64,000 nucleotides of DNA, from the NCBI GenBank assembly GCA_000827265.1, contig KN834749.1, forward strand, positions 981,500 through 1,045,499, in the 5' to 3' direction. This DNA comes from Collybiopsis luxurians FD-317 M1. Lineage: Eukaryota; Basidiomycota; Agaricomycetes; Agaricales; Omphalotaceae. A model generated the notes under the pieces. The model ran no database searches, had not been told where the DNA came from, and saw only the letters and a list, made by a program, of their open reading frames with translations. Made by a program: the position numbers and the translations under genes. Below are positions 12,119-24,449 of the stretch, piece after piece; the first letter of the stretch is position 1, and each line of letters starts with the position of its first letter.

Positions 12119-14322
12119 TCAAATGTTTGGAGTAAGCCAGCCATATTTCACCAGTGCCTCCACGTCCACAAACGATGCAGCAATAAGCTCCCTCGCCTCC
12201 AGCCAAACCCATACCTTGATAAAGGCGAACAAATTAGTCTGGGGCAGGTCCTTCGTCATCGACTCCTTGGTCGCCATCTGTCCTCCCAGCTTTCGCAAGA
12301 TAGGTAGTGAACTCTTGAAGAGATCCAAATTAGGATCCAACTGTCGACCAATACCTTCAAGGAGTAATACCGATATCACGGTGTTGATAAAGTCGCCCTC
12401 CATCTTGACATGGTGCTCGCGTACGGCACGCAACACGTCGGTAAGGATATCAGATATTTTAATCTGGCCAAGAGAAAACGTTTTGCGCTTCACGTTTAGT
12501 ACGAGGTGTTGCATTTTCAGTGCAAACGTCTCCGTTTCAACAGCCAGTTCTGGTGACCGACAGCGTTCGATCATAAGGTGCCCTGTTCGGTAGCCATCAA
12601 ACTGCGCCAAAGCGCGGAAAAGGTCGAGAAAGTTGCGTCTGTTTTCGGCGGAGAGCGTTGTTACTAGTCCGGCGTCTATAAAGACGATTTCGGGGATGTA
12701 ACCCGACTCATGAAGGGTGGAGAGCTCCTGAAGCCAGGCGGAGCGGTCATCAGATATAGAACGTAGTCGGGCGACGATAGAGTCGGATTCCGAATAATCC
12801 GGAATTACGACACCTCGATCCGATTCGTTTTCTGAGGAGTTGTGGAAAACAGAGTGAGTTATTGATGTCCAAATGTTTCTCAAAAGGAATAGCGTAGAGG
12901 CTGGTTTGGAAAATTTAATCATAATGTTACCAGGGTGAAGGTCCGAATGCACGAAATTATCGAGCAGAAGCATGTTTAAAAATGCATCTAGGCCGGCTGT
13001 AGCAACCTGTTCATCGTAGGGACCTCCGCCATTCTTGAGAAATGATTCGAGGGGCAATGCGTTCTGATATTCTTCCACGAGCAGGTGCGGGGTTGACCAG
13101 ACCTGCAAAGGTCGTGGAAAGTTGACAGGAACGTTTCGATGCCCAAAATTGGTCTCAAAAGTCTGCAAGTTTTCTGCTTCGTGTCGTAGATCCAACTGTT
13201 GGAACATCATTTTTCCAAAGACGTCGACTTCTTCAGGTAGAGATAACCATTGCATATTAGGGAAGAGGGAAATGAAATGGGCGAAAAAGGACATGATAGA
13301 AAGATCCCTGGATATAGTTTTGGCTACTCGGGGGTGGAGGACTTTGATTGCAACGGCGGCGGTGGGTACGGAGGGGGGCGGATTGGTGAGGGTGACGGAA
13401 TTGAGAGCAGCGGCGTGCATCTTCTTTTGTCTACGCGGACCGAGATAGGAAGGAGGTAGGAGATCCTTTTTCATAGTTGCGCGGTAGACCTGTTGTACAA
13501 TGAACGACAAGGGTTATTTTATACAAAAAACGAAACGTACTTGGGCAATGGCACCGGTGCCTATCGGTTGCTCGTCAAATTGTTCAAAAACCTCATCAAA
13601 GGGACGCTGAAAGACTTTTTCAATGACTTGTTTGGTGTGTTTAAAGGAATGAGATTTTCCATGGGAATGCAGGGCTCCGAGTCTTTGACAGAGAAAGGCG
13701 GGGAATAGATCTGCACGAGATGCTGCCCATTGGGATAGCTGAGAAATAATTAATTTGCAAGGCCTCAGAAGAGGACAGAGAGCGTACCTTGATAAAAGTG
13801 GGACCTGCAGCCTCCATTCTGCTAGCCAAAAAGTTGTACCTATTTACGGTTATTAAGAGTGAATTTTGTTGGGATAGCTGCTTACCACCATATTGCGCCC
13901 CATCCTTCACCTTTGTACTTTTTGCGAGGCTTTCCGATTAAAAGCATAGGACTGGTAATGATGACGGGGAAAAAAATAAAACATAATGATATGAACCTCT
14001 TTGCGGTCAAGATAGGCTCCCATATTTTGTCACGTAAAAGACAGAGAATCCTTGACTTGATGCTGAGGTCGTCTTCGAAAGGCGATAAGATGAGAGGACG
14101 TCTGTCCTGGCAATCCTCTGATCGACATGGAATAAGGGCGGGAGATGATATAAGGGTGGGTATGAGAGATTTTTGGTGTGGGGTGAGATAGAGAGCAAGA
14201 CCGACGGAAGCAGGAATGAGCCAGAGGGCGCGTCTCTTGAAGTGATACTGATACCTGTGAATAGGAGCAGGAGTGAAGAATGAAGGGAAACGAGAAAGGC
14301 GAAATCTGGTGAAGGGTACCAT
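12119..14322 (-). CDS. ABC1/UbiB-family atypical kinase (ADCK2 / YPL109c-like)
   Basis: Atypical kinases of this family act at the mitochondrial inner membrane in coenzyme Q and lipid homeostasis. The start is the ATG at 14320-14322. The first about 100 residues are basic and hydrophobic (FRLSRFPSFF, then RALWLIPASVGLALYL), fitting a mitochondrial presequence plus membrane segment. Spliced exons give NFLASRMEAAGPTFIK then LSQWAASRADLFP, the family's N-terminal KxGQ-type helix, with Ser where Gly is usual. Next come GTGAIAQVYRA (nucleotide loop with the family Ala), VAIKVLHP (Lys), HSDLHPGNIMI (catalytic loop) and FIDAGLV in place of DFG. All are hallmarks of ABC1 kinases. The stop is at 12119. 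A YPL109c homologue is a recurrent neighbour of MIP and glycogenin at MAT-A, so this is conserved synteny. Confidence 0.93.
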
Positions 14323-14577
14323 ACTATCTGACCGCCATTGACGACGTCAGAGTAAAAGAGGCGCCGGGAGAACGGACCGGTATTAGTTTTTAGTAGTTTG
14401 GCAGCCAACTTGGTAATTATCGATGGCTTCCTTTACTTGACTGCGACGATTCCAACATAGAAATCGCTGTTTGCGGATATTCCGGTCCGTTCTCATCTGA
14501 CAACTCGACAGTCTTCTTCCATCTTCCTTCTCTTTTTTTTTCTTCTTCTTTCTTCAGTACTCTAGTCAACGTCACTC
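14323..14577. promoter_or_regulatory. Divergent promoter region with pyrimidine tract, ABC1 kinase / glycogenin
   Basis: The start codons of the two divergent genes are 255 bases apart. On the + strand, about 14509-14557 is almost pure C/T and includes a run of T, ending about 20 bases before the glycogenin ATG. Such CT tracts are common at fungal transcription start sites. No specific factor site was identified. Confidence 0.45.
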
Positions 14578-17500
14578 ATGGCATACCCGTATGCCTTTGT
14601 TACCTTGTTGACGTCCGATCATTATCTTCCGGGTGCTCTCACTCTTGCAGCTGCCCTCCGAGATGTCCACCCTTTTCCTCCATCTAGTCCACAAGTCCCT
14701 TTTCAGATTGTCTGTCTCGTTACTCCAGAAACTATCAATGTATCAACCATGAAACTTCTCAGACAATCCTTTGACGTCGTCATTGGTGTCGAGCTCATTG
14801 CTCAGAATGATGCACAGGGCCTCAAGCTACTAGGTCAGTCCTCAATTCCCCTTCTCAATTTTTCTCTGTACGCGTCAGCCTTCTTTTCCATCCATTTAGA
14901 CCATTATACCTTCACTTCCAATATCTTTAGACGTCTAGAACGCGTCCCGGGACACATGATACCCCCGTTGCCGCCCCAAAAAATATACCCAACTGCGTAC
15001 AAACTGACGTTTTTGTTCCTCAGGCCGTCCGGATCTTAATGAGGTCTTGACAAAGCTCCACGTATTCCGACTCGTCCAATACCAGAAAATCATATTTCTT
15101 GACGCTGATGTCCTTCCCATTCGTCCTCTCTCCCATCTTTTCACTCTTCCCCACGAGTTTTCCGCTGTCCCTGATGTAGGCTGGCCTGATATTTTCAACT
15201 CTGGCGTTCTAGTCCTTACTCCGGGAGAAGACAAGTTTTCAGAGCTTCAACAACTCTTGAAGAAGAAGGGAAGTTGGGACGGCGGAGACCAAGGAATTCT
15301 CAATGAATGGAGAGGTGATAATTGGAACAAACTCAGTTTCACCTATAACACTACCCCCACCGCTGCCTACACGTCAGCCCTCTTCCTTTCACGCTTCCCA
15401 GTCAGCTAATGTTCTGTTCACTAGATATGCACCTGCTTATGAACGCTTTGGGAAAGAAATCTCTGCTATCCATTTTATTGGTCCCAACAAACCCTGGAGA
15501 TCTATACAATATCGACCTCCTTTTCAATCTCAGCGACCCCCACAAGAGTCCCAGGAGTCCCCCCGACGAGCTTACGATTATGACTCGCTGGTCGACAAAT
15601 GGTTCAATGTCTACGATACACACTATCGGGCCCAGGTCATTATCCCCGACGAGAATTTTCAAGTTCAAAAGTATGTTTCGGCATGGGATGAACAAGTTCA
15701 CACAGGCCCAACTCCGTCTTCTGGAACCATTGATCTAGAAGAACTACGGCGTCTTGCTATTCAAGGACTGAATTCCGCGGGTTTTCACACTGACAGTAGA
15801 CATGGAGAAGGAGAATACGAGAGTAGACACGGAGAAGGAGAATACAAGAGTTTACCCCTGGAAGGTCGTGTTGACCTGATGGGGCCGAGACCGACCCCGA
15901 AAGCAGTAAAGGAGGAGGAGGAGGAGGAGACACGCCTCGTCGTGAATGCACAGCCACCTCCCACCCCAGGTCCCAACGAAATACCTCCCAGTCCTCATCC
16001 TCAACCTATACCTCTCCCACCTACCCCTTCGTTAGGTCCCGGAGACCATCCGTCTTCCCACGAACAACAGGCTCTTGCATCCCAGCATCTATATCACCTA
16101 GGTCTACCTTCCCCTCAAGCCACTATTCAACCGCCTTCCGGAGAGCAGACGTCTCACGACTCCTCTCATCAACCGCTCCCGCCCCAGTATCCTCATTCCC
16201 CACCCCGACCTCCTTCCCCCCCCAAGCTTCTTTGGAATCCTGCAATCGAGCCTCCCCCAAATACCGCTCCCCCTGCATCAGCTTTCCCTTCTGACACTTA
16301 TTTCAAAAATATTTGGGATCAGCCTCCAAGCAAACATCACGACCGTACTCATCAACAGAAGCAACAGCTTACGTCTCCTACGCCTGATTCCGGAGCATTT
16401 TTCGAGCCTCCTCCTCCGAGTCAGATTCCAGAACGAATCCGGGACCATTACAGAAATGTTACGGGAGAAAGTGATCGTACCGTGTCTACGGTCCCGCAAC
16501 CTGACTCAACCAAGGTGAAGCCTATCTTCCCTTGGGAGGATCAACGTCGCTCAAAACCTGAACGTGTGTTTCCTGCGTCGGATGTCCTGCCTCCGACCTT
16601 ATTTGCCAGTCCGGCTGCGGAAGAACCCGAGAATCCATCGACTCCAGAATCAGAAGCGGTAAAAGAGCCTATTTCACCCCCATCCAAACCCCACCCTCCT
16701 CCTCCAAGAGGATTTCCCCCTACTTTATCATATGCTAACGCGTGGGATACAGTGCCGAGTATTCAACGGTATGCCTCTCGACTTGTGCGTCCACCGCCTC
16801 CGCCTCCGCCACCCGCGCCTTTTGATAGCGAGGATTACCGACGAGGGAGGAAAAACTGGGACGATCAAACTGAAGAGAGCAGCCGTGATGGAGACGATGA
16901 AGACAACACAGACATTGACGATGGCGAACCCGTCGTCAGCCGACTGGCCGACAGCGACAACGAAACGTTCGTGTCCAGCTCAACCAGCCGCCCAAGGTCG
17001 AGAAGGGGTTCATCTGTGTCGGCGAGTTCCGGCATAAAATCGAAAAAGAAAGAATACCGAGTACGTGGCGTTCAGACTATCTCTCCCGAAATGAGGAACC
17101 AGGCCGTTCAAGTTGCTATTCTTGTTGATCCATCAAAGGTATCGAGTACCGACGGACTGACGTCGCAAGATCAGACGACTAATAGTCCGACAACGAGCCG
17201 ACCAGCAAGATTGTCATTGACTTTGCAAACCGGAAATGGAAGAAAACCCCAATGGGCAACTTCCTCGGCTCCAAGTGCCCTCCCTCCAGTAGTGAGCAGT
17301 GGAAGGGGAGTATCTCCCGATCTAAAAAACTCGACGGGTACCAGTACAAAAACAGGAGGGGATGATACGCTCGACTCGTTTTCTCCACCTCCAGATGAAC
17401 TTTCACCTCGTGAATTTGGGTTCAGCGGTGCCCCTCAAGGTGTGCGCCCTGGACCACCCGACAGAAGCAATTCGACTTCGACGGTTACGCCCGCCAGTGC

Positions 17501-17795
17501 AATTGCCCCGGCTATAGTACAGCGGACTTCTGGATCTCCCCAGACTTTGAGTGCTCAGCCGCCGTTAGAACCTCTGCGTCAGATTTCAAACGATTCAGTG
17601 ACCTCGCCTTCGTCTGCTGGACCTATTTCTCCTCCTGAGGGTCAGCCTATTGGGTCTATTGGACCGCCTAGAAAAGTTGGACGTGTTTTTGACCCGGCGA
17701 GAGGGGTTGAGGTGTTTAAGCGTGGCTCGGAGGAGGTGCTGGCGAGATTCTTGAAGATGAGCTCCTGGGAGGACGAATCTTCTCCTCAACAGTAA
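14578..17795 (+). CDS. Glycogenin-like glycosyltransferase family 8 protein with long Pro-rich tail
   Basis: Glycogenin primes glycogen synthesis by glucosylating itself from UDP-glucose. The start is the ATG at 14578 (MAYPYAFVTLLTSDHYLPGA, the GT8 N-terminal strand). After a long intron (about 14835-15023) comes KLHVFRLVQYQKIIFLDADV, containing the metal-binding DXD motif. Then follow SGVLVLTP and GGDQGILNEW, all GT8 signatures. A second intron (about 15355-15425) leads to HFIGPNKPW, the C-terminal UDP/metal-binding His region. The remaining roughly 700 residues are disordered, Pro/Ser-rich and acidic, with two near-identical copies of SRHGEGEY near 15795-15850. A moderately conserved block near the end (VGRVFDPARGVEVFKRGSEE) may bind glycogen synthase; that is inference. 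Classical glycogenins are roughly half this length. It is a conserved MAT-A flanking gene. Confidence 0.93.
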
Positions 17796-18223
17796 TTCGT
17801 TTCAAGCTTGGGATTTTGATTATGTTATTGCTTGTTATCGCCACTTGTTGCGTGTTGTATATCCTTTATCTTGCCGTACTCATCACCCAGCTATTCTTTC
17901 TGTGATTCTGGATCTTGTAGCAATGTCGTTACTGTTTGAACAACTTTTCATACACTCTTTTAGATACTCGCTCATTAGCTTTCTGTTCATTCTGACTTCA
18001 GCTCATTTTTTCATCAGACGCTTCTTCACCTTTCTTCCTCTGCATAGGCCTGTCTTTTCATTCTTTCCGACCAGTTTATACCCTGCTGCCCTCCCATTTA
18101 TGTTCATTATTTGTGTACCCGTACGAAGCGAGTGTAAGCGCGCACTAAGCGCCGGCCGTCCCGTGATGACCAAATCGCGTCTGGTTTAGCGTTCTCCGTT
18201 CTAGCTGCTAGGTTTTCATCTTA
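17796..18223. other. Intergenic, glycogenin to CDC73
   Basis: 428 bases that are T-rich on the + strand, read as the glycogenin 3' UTR followed by the CDC73 promoter. Open frames here are short and T-rich without support. Nothing else seen. Confidence 0.4.
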
Positions 18224-19943
18224 ATGACCTCTACACTTGACCCTCTTGTCGCCTTCCGTCATGCCATTCAGACCCAAAACCATGCTGTCCTTCTCTCCTC
18301 TCCATCGACCTCTACTCCAGTCGAATCGCTTTCTCAGTCGTCACACATTCACATTCCCCCTTCAGAAACATTTCCAAAATCAACTCCCACAAGATGGAGA
18401 AAAGGCTCCTCTTCCACTTCAACCTCAAATATAACGCTAAATGATTTATATACTCTCGAGGCAATCTATCTTGCGTATCAGCTTAAATCTTTGCCTGCTC
18501 CAGAATACGCAAAGCAAGCGCGAGAAGCTGGGCTCGGTATTGGCATGGTATCGGTTACGGAGAGGAAGGTTGTCGTCGACTGGCTAGAGGGCTCGATAGA
18601 TTCGAGCGAACGGTTAGTCGACTTGGAGAAAGTCACAGCTGCGACCAAAGGTCCGTATGTCGATATTACTGGTGTTACTTTGGAGTTAAATATCTTTCTA
18701 GCGGCAGACTCTGTAGCTTCTGGCTCCACAACACCACCATCTACCCCGCCGACACATCTCAAACAGCTTTATTCGTCTCCATCCAAATACCCCCCAGCCA
18801 CACCAAATGCACATTCATCTTCCAGCAACTCCAAGGCATTTGGGAGCCCAGTAAAACGGAAATACGTTCCAGACATGACAGATATAGATTCTGTAAAGAA
18901 GATTCGAACGCAAGAGATTCAGTTGGGAGACAGAAATAGTGTTCTCAGGGGGATCAAGAAGAACGTACGTCTCATTCAGCTTCCTGTCACTGTTTTACCT
19001 TACTTTGGTCCAGAATTTCTCAAATGTTCGAACACAATTCGCAGAAAAGCTCAAAAAAATGAAGGAGGGCAGTAACAAGGTTGCTCCTGCCCCGTCATCG
19101 AGTCTGATGCCCGGTATGGACTCGAAGATGATGTCCCAAAAGAAACGTGAGTAATATCTCGACTCGGGTGACTTTGACGATTGACGTTGTTTATAGGACC
19201 CACCTGGCCGATCATCATGATATCTTCCTCCCCAACTGCACTTATAACGATGTATAATGTCAAGAAATTTTTGCAGGAGAGCACGTAAATATCAGTGATC
19301 CTTCATTCTGGAATCCGACTGACCCGTAATAGATTTGAACCTACCGAAAATGCTCGAGCACGCGCTCAGGCCGAGGGCAATCTTCGACCAGACGATGTCA
19401 TTGTCATAGACCGTCGACTCACCCATATTGAATCTAGCGGCAAAGAGACGGTCTTCCAACAAAGGTAAAAGATTTCTTGTTCAGCTTCCTTGAATTCTCT
19501 AATAGTTACCCCTGCAGATACATTGTTATAGACTCTCAAGATGCCTTGACAAAATTCGGTCCCGATGCCTGGGACCGTGTAGTTTGCGTAATGACAACGG
19601 GACAGGCCTGGCAATTCCGACCTTACAAATGGAGTGAGCCCAAAGTGCTGTTCCACCATGGTGATTATCCAGAATGTGTGGCTGCTTGGTGAAACTTACC
19701 TTTCCCAGTCAAGGGTATATACGTGTCATGGGCTAATGAACCGCCAAATACAAAAATTAAGGATTGGAATGTAACGGAGCTCAAGGTAATCTTTCGTTCC
19801 TTAATTTTATCTGACTCTCACCTTGTTGAATTCTGTAGATTGACCAACAGCGAAGACACATTGACAAAAGCGTTGTAGCGCACTTTTGGAAGATGTTGGA
19901 CGATTGGATGACAGCGAATAAGCCGGGACTATTGAAGAGTTGA
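18224..19943 (+). CDS. CDC73: CDC73 (parafibromin), Paf1 complex subunit
   Basis: Cdc73 is a subunit of the Paf1 complex, which travels with RNA polymerase II and supports elongation and histone modification. The start is the ATG at 18224 (MTSTLDPLVAFRHAI). The N-terminal half has LNDLYTLEAIYLAY and a Ser/Pro-rich linker, followed by VLRGIKKN. Introns interrupt the C-terminal Ras-like domain: RPTWPIIMISSSPTALITMY, YNVKKFLQ, FEPTENARA, then GPDAWDRVVCVMTTGQAWQF. One splice was checked (CATG|GTGATT to CCCAG|TCAAGG), giving FHHVKGIYVSWANEP. The end RRHIDKSVVAHFWKMLDDW is the canonical Cdc73 C-terminus, and the stop is at 19941-19943. The two C-terminal blocks leave little doubt. Confidence 0.95.
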
Positions 19944-21052
19944 ATGTCGCTTGTTCTATATCGCACTGATGATGATATGCTTGCTTTGTATAAATTATCC
20001 GTTGTAGCGATAATTTCACCGTCCGTCGACCATTGTGCTGTCTGACCGGAAAGTAAGTACTGTTCAATGTACTTGTGACTTGTACTCTTTGATCGGACGG
20101 CTTGGCGATCGGGAACCGGAAGCAAATGGCCACACTCAGGTACACTACCGCTCCGGTCAAAGCTGAAAATATTGACGAAACAAACCCAAAATCACGATTA
20201 GAGATTTCCCCTTAAAGCAACTGAATGACGTGGGCGGAGGCGATCCGCTGTCGCTGCGCTTTTCCTGTAAGAGAACAACAGGGATCCTTGGTCCCTACGT
20301 CAAATACGACGGCGAAAGCAAGGACCGACCACCATCCGCGTCAAACGGCTCAAGGTTCAGGATATTCCTCCCTTGCGTATGGTACGCGTAAGGATGCGTA
20401 CCTAATAAATGATTCGAGTAAATGCAGCTTACGGGATGAAACAGATGATATTTAACTGCATTTCCCTCTAGTGCTGTATCGCTACCCCTTGGTCACGAAT
20501 AGTGTCCAACGGGCACGCAATGAAAGGTTTGTATGTTTGTAAGCTATCACAGATGAATCCAGACAGAGGAGAGAAAAAAAAAGACGTTTATAACGAATGT
20601 ATTGAGATTGCTAAGCTCTTTCTTCCACCAAACTGATTCATAGTTTATGCTCATCTTAATTCCGGATCCTGGACTGCCATCGGAAGGAAATCGGACGAGA
20701 GTCTTTTAATATACAACTGACGTATTCAAAGCTTTCGGTTCGAGGTCTATCTGAAGCACTGTCAACGTTGAACTTTTGAGGATAGTGCGTGTACGGACGG
20801 AACTCTGGTGTGCCGAAAATAATGCCGAGAATTGGGGAATTACATAGAGCCGTATTACTCATCTTCTTCCTTCTCCTTGTGCACCTACCGAAGACCACTG
20901 CAAGTGCAAACGAGTCATTGGAATATATTGCATGCTGTGCACTCATTAGATCTTCTCGATGATTCTTTCGGCTCGAGCCACTCGCCACTCGAATGGGCGT
21001 ATTTAAGGTCAAGGCCAGGGGGAATGAATCATTCCTTTTTTTTTTTCTTTAT
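19944..21052. other. Intergenic, CDC73 to Zn2Cys6 gene
   Basis: 1.1 kb without a convincing gene. Open frames of 76-118 codons exist on both strands (for example 20656-21012 minus) but show no recognisable domain or convincing structure. A run of 13 T lies at about 21036-21048, shortly before the transcription factor ATG. This is the left edge of the lower-density middle block. Confidence 0.4.
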
Positions 21053-23327
21053 ATGACTTCAGAGCGAGCATCTAGTTCATCGTCTAGATCAACGCCTTCC
21101 CCCTATTCACTTCAGAGAGGTAAAGCTTGTAGTAATTGCAGGTAAAATCTACATTTATGACGATTTTGATTATTATTCTGAAACCTCTGACCACGACAGG
21201 AAACGGAAGATTGTAAGTGCGACCAGCTTTATTTTTTGTCAAACAATTTGTGCTCAACTAAGTCTTCGATAACTGAACTTTAGAAATGGTGAGCCTACCT
21301 ATACATCGTAAAAGAGCTCGGTGAACGAAGAGACTCCTGCTTTAGCGATGGTTTACGGCCTACTTGCACGCAATGCATTAAAAGTGCAAGGCCAGGAGAC
21401 GCTTGTGAATATGCCGATGGCGGTCGTACACGGACTCAAATGCTAGAAGATAATATTGCACGGTTAGAGGCACGAATACGCGAGCTTGAAGAACCTGACG
21501 ACGAGAATGCCGTCAGGCTCCATTTACCATATACCAGCAGCAGACCTCCATCCGGTTTTGGGACTGCACCATTAACAGCTCTATCAATACATAGTAGCGC
21601 ATTCTCTAGTCCGACGAGTAAGTCTTCATTCATTTATTGACCCCGGTCACCCGCTACGGTGGAACGATATCTGACGGTATTTGTTCAGGTTCCAACAGTC
21701 CGTCTGCGGAATCGTCGGTTGGCCACGTTTCAATAGGTTCAACGTATCAGGAGGCAAGTACTAATGGGTTTCATTCCGTTGCTGTATCTTAAATGAATTA
21801 TTCTAGGAACCCTCGACCGAGGTCATACAACAGCTGTACGTATTTCTCAGCTCCCCCTCGCGGCTAGTCAGAATCACTTACACAAGTTTTTAGGCTACAG
21901 ATATTTTTATCGCACGCCATGGATTTGGGTTTCTTTCTCAATGTCCCGCGTTTTCGAAATTCAGCATTGTTACAGCTACCCATGGGTCATTACTCGAGAC
22001 CGAGCGCAGGGCTCTTGAGCACAGTGTATTTGTTAGGTGTGCACCTGTCGGGTGACCCTAACGGCCAGGAAAATGTCTACCTTTCCCGAGCTCTGGCTCA
22101 CACGGCCAATATGCTCTCATCGTCCCATCCACATCGAATTCTTCATGCTATCCAAGCGGAAATTCTACTCTCAGTGTACTTTTTCCGCACTGGGCGCATA
22201 TTGGAAGGCAAATATCATTTATCTGCGTCTGTTTCTCTCACACTCGGTGCCCAGCTCCATAGAATTCGAGCAATACCAACCAACACCTCCGAGACAGCTT
22301 CACCGTTGCAACAGTATTACAGGGGACCGCTGCTGGCACCTCCAGCCGACCAAATCGAGGAAGGGGAAAGAATTAATGCATTTTGGATGGCTTTCACGCT
22401 TAGTAACTGCTGGGGAGTTGCAGTTGGGACGCTTTCAAGCTCAGTATTCGAGAGCCACGGCTCGACAATTGATGCACCATGGCCACTGGATATGGTGGAC
22501 TACGAACAGGTGATACGCAATGCCCCAACTGGTCAAACCTACGGCGCTAATGTTGGTTTGTGGATTGCGCAGGATTTGTTGCCCAGAGACTATCGAAGCG
22601 CTATGACAGTCCAGAATTTCCTGAGGCAGGTACCTTCTTCGGTCAAGGACTATGGAACTTTAGCTATGTTCGCAAAATCATCAATTCTGCTTGATAGGGC
22701 CGCAAGCCTTGCTGCTGTTTTTAATTCAGGTGTGTATTTTTCACACCATTTATGCAATGCACTGTTTTATTCACCATGATGTCAGAAATGGGAGCAGACG
22801 AAAACTCCCGCTTCGGCGCCAGCTTTGCGTCTCTTGACCATCTCATCGATACATTTCAATCTAGCCTTGGCCTAATACCATTAAACTATCAATCCTTATA
22901 TTCATACGAGTCTGGCACGATCCTTACTACGCACACTCTCGCATACCTCGCCACTGTACAATTACATAGCGTCTTTATTGCAACCAGCTCTCATTCCCGA
23001 AGAAAAGCTCTGGCAGCAGCCCGTGCCTGCGTTACCATTCTCCGTCAAGTGGACATGAGCAGCGTATCGCATGTAAATCCTATTTTGGGCTCGTGCTGGA
23101 CGAGCGTTTGCCAAGTGTTTATAGACGAGCTGAAGAGGATACGAAAGGGAAACAGGAGCAGCTTACCCGCCGCCGCGGAAAGCTGGGGAAGGACGGATGC
23201 ATATAATGTTGAAGGTGATGCAGAGAACTTTTCGGAGGAGCAAATAGTGGGAATGTTGGAGAAAGTCTTTGCAACGATGGCGGTGTTCTCGATCGAGTCT
23301 CCAATAATTGGTGGGTTTTCGAAATAA
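21053..23327 (+). CDS. Zn2Cys6 fungal transcription factor, zinc cluster split by microexons
   Basis: The start is the ATG at 21053 (MTSERASSSSSR). The binuclear zinc cluster appears only after joining four exons: exon 1 ends at 21141 (ACSNC plus AG), exon 2 is 21200-21212 (13 nt), exon 3 is 21284-21288 (5 nt, AAATG) and exon 4 starts at 21346. This gives C26-x2-C29-x6-C36-x6-C43-x2-C46-x9-C56, a proper Zn2Cys6 pattern including RKRKIKCDGLRPTC. A short coiled coil follows (MLEDNIARLEARIRELEEP). After three more small introns comes a roughly 450-residue region that fits the fungal transcription factor regulatory domain (for example GRILEGKYHLSASVSLTLGA). The stop is at 23327. Target genes are unknown. 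The nearby hydrolase, peptidase or acyltransferase are possible but unproven targets. Confidence 0.92.
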
Positions 23328-24449
23328 AGGTGTTTTTTTTTTGGAGATGCTCACTACTTATCTTCAGGATATCAACTGGCAAAAGTACAAGAAGCATTTC
23401 AGGCCATCTGACTATCGATGAGGTTGGCTTCAACCAACTTTAATTTGCCGCGACTAGAAACCAAGGACCCGAATTGGTCTTGGTGAAGCCGGTGTTCTCT
23501 GCCCACACAACTTTAAATTCTCATATAATTCGAACCATATCATCAACCTATTTGTCGTGATTTCATTCTGAACGCGAAAACCTAGACTGAATGTTGCATT
23601 AGTGATGGAGATGATCTGGATCATGTAGATGTAAGTTTGACCGTTTTCTTTATCGTATCTCCTTTCCTCGCGTCGATACGTATACTGCTTTATCTTACCA
23701 CTATTAATGTGTAGTACAAGGAACTGTATAACCATACTGTATTTCTGACATCTGTTACCATCGTGGATGTGTGTAGCATGTATGTACAAGGATTCTCTTC
23801 GCAGATAGTGTAGACACCAATTATAGAATCATTGAACTGTGCGCATATAATTACTAACGTCGTCCATTCTTGGAGAGGCCTCGACATCAATCTCAGTTCT
23901 CTGAACTTCTAATTAGTTGACTGTGGAGCACGTTCTCTTATTCATTTACCGGTAATCTCGTTCACAAGGATGTGAGAAACTCACGTCCTTAGCTAGCAGT
24001 ACGATATCCTTAGCGCCGTCCTTCGACGGCAATCCCCGACTCTCGCGGGAGATCCATAAAATTAGAGGTTCGCTCGTTTACTATAGTTGATACAATGTTC
24101 GTAGCTACACAAGCCATCGAGTGTCCATCTGTACATGTTATCATTGGTCGTGGGGCAATCATATCGATCGGGAAAGGTTAATTTGGCAGTAGAGTCGTCA
24201 TCAAGGGATCTCCAAGCTGCTGGACATGAATCTAGCGAATGATAATTTTTATTGTTGATGGTGGATATCTCTGTATCTAGGGGATTAATCCTCATAGAAG
24301 GAAGTAGATCCACACTACCGCAAGAGATGTATTGTCACTGGATAATTTGTTTATAATAGGGAAGGCGAATTGAGGTAGGTGTCATGAAGCAGCAAGTCGT
24401 GGTGCTAGAAAATCCTATGATGAAAGGCATTATGGATTCGGAACAAGAT
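23328..24449. other. Gene-poor, AT-rich interval
   Basis: 1.1 kb downstream of the Zn2Cys6 gene. Open frames are 66-111 codons at most, without domains. Base composition is richer in A/T than the flanking genes. No terminal repeats, transposase motifs or RNA genes recognised. Confidence 0.4.

Noticed and set aside
20656..21012. 118-codon minus-strand frame upstream of the Zn2Cys6 gene
   Set aside because: No recognisable domain, mixed composition and no supporting splice structure. It lies in the likely promoter region.
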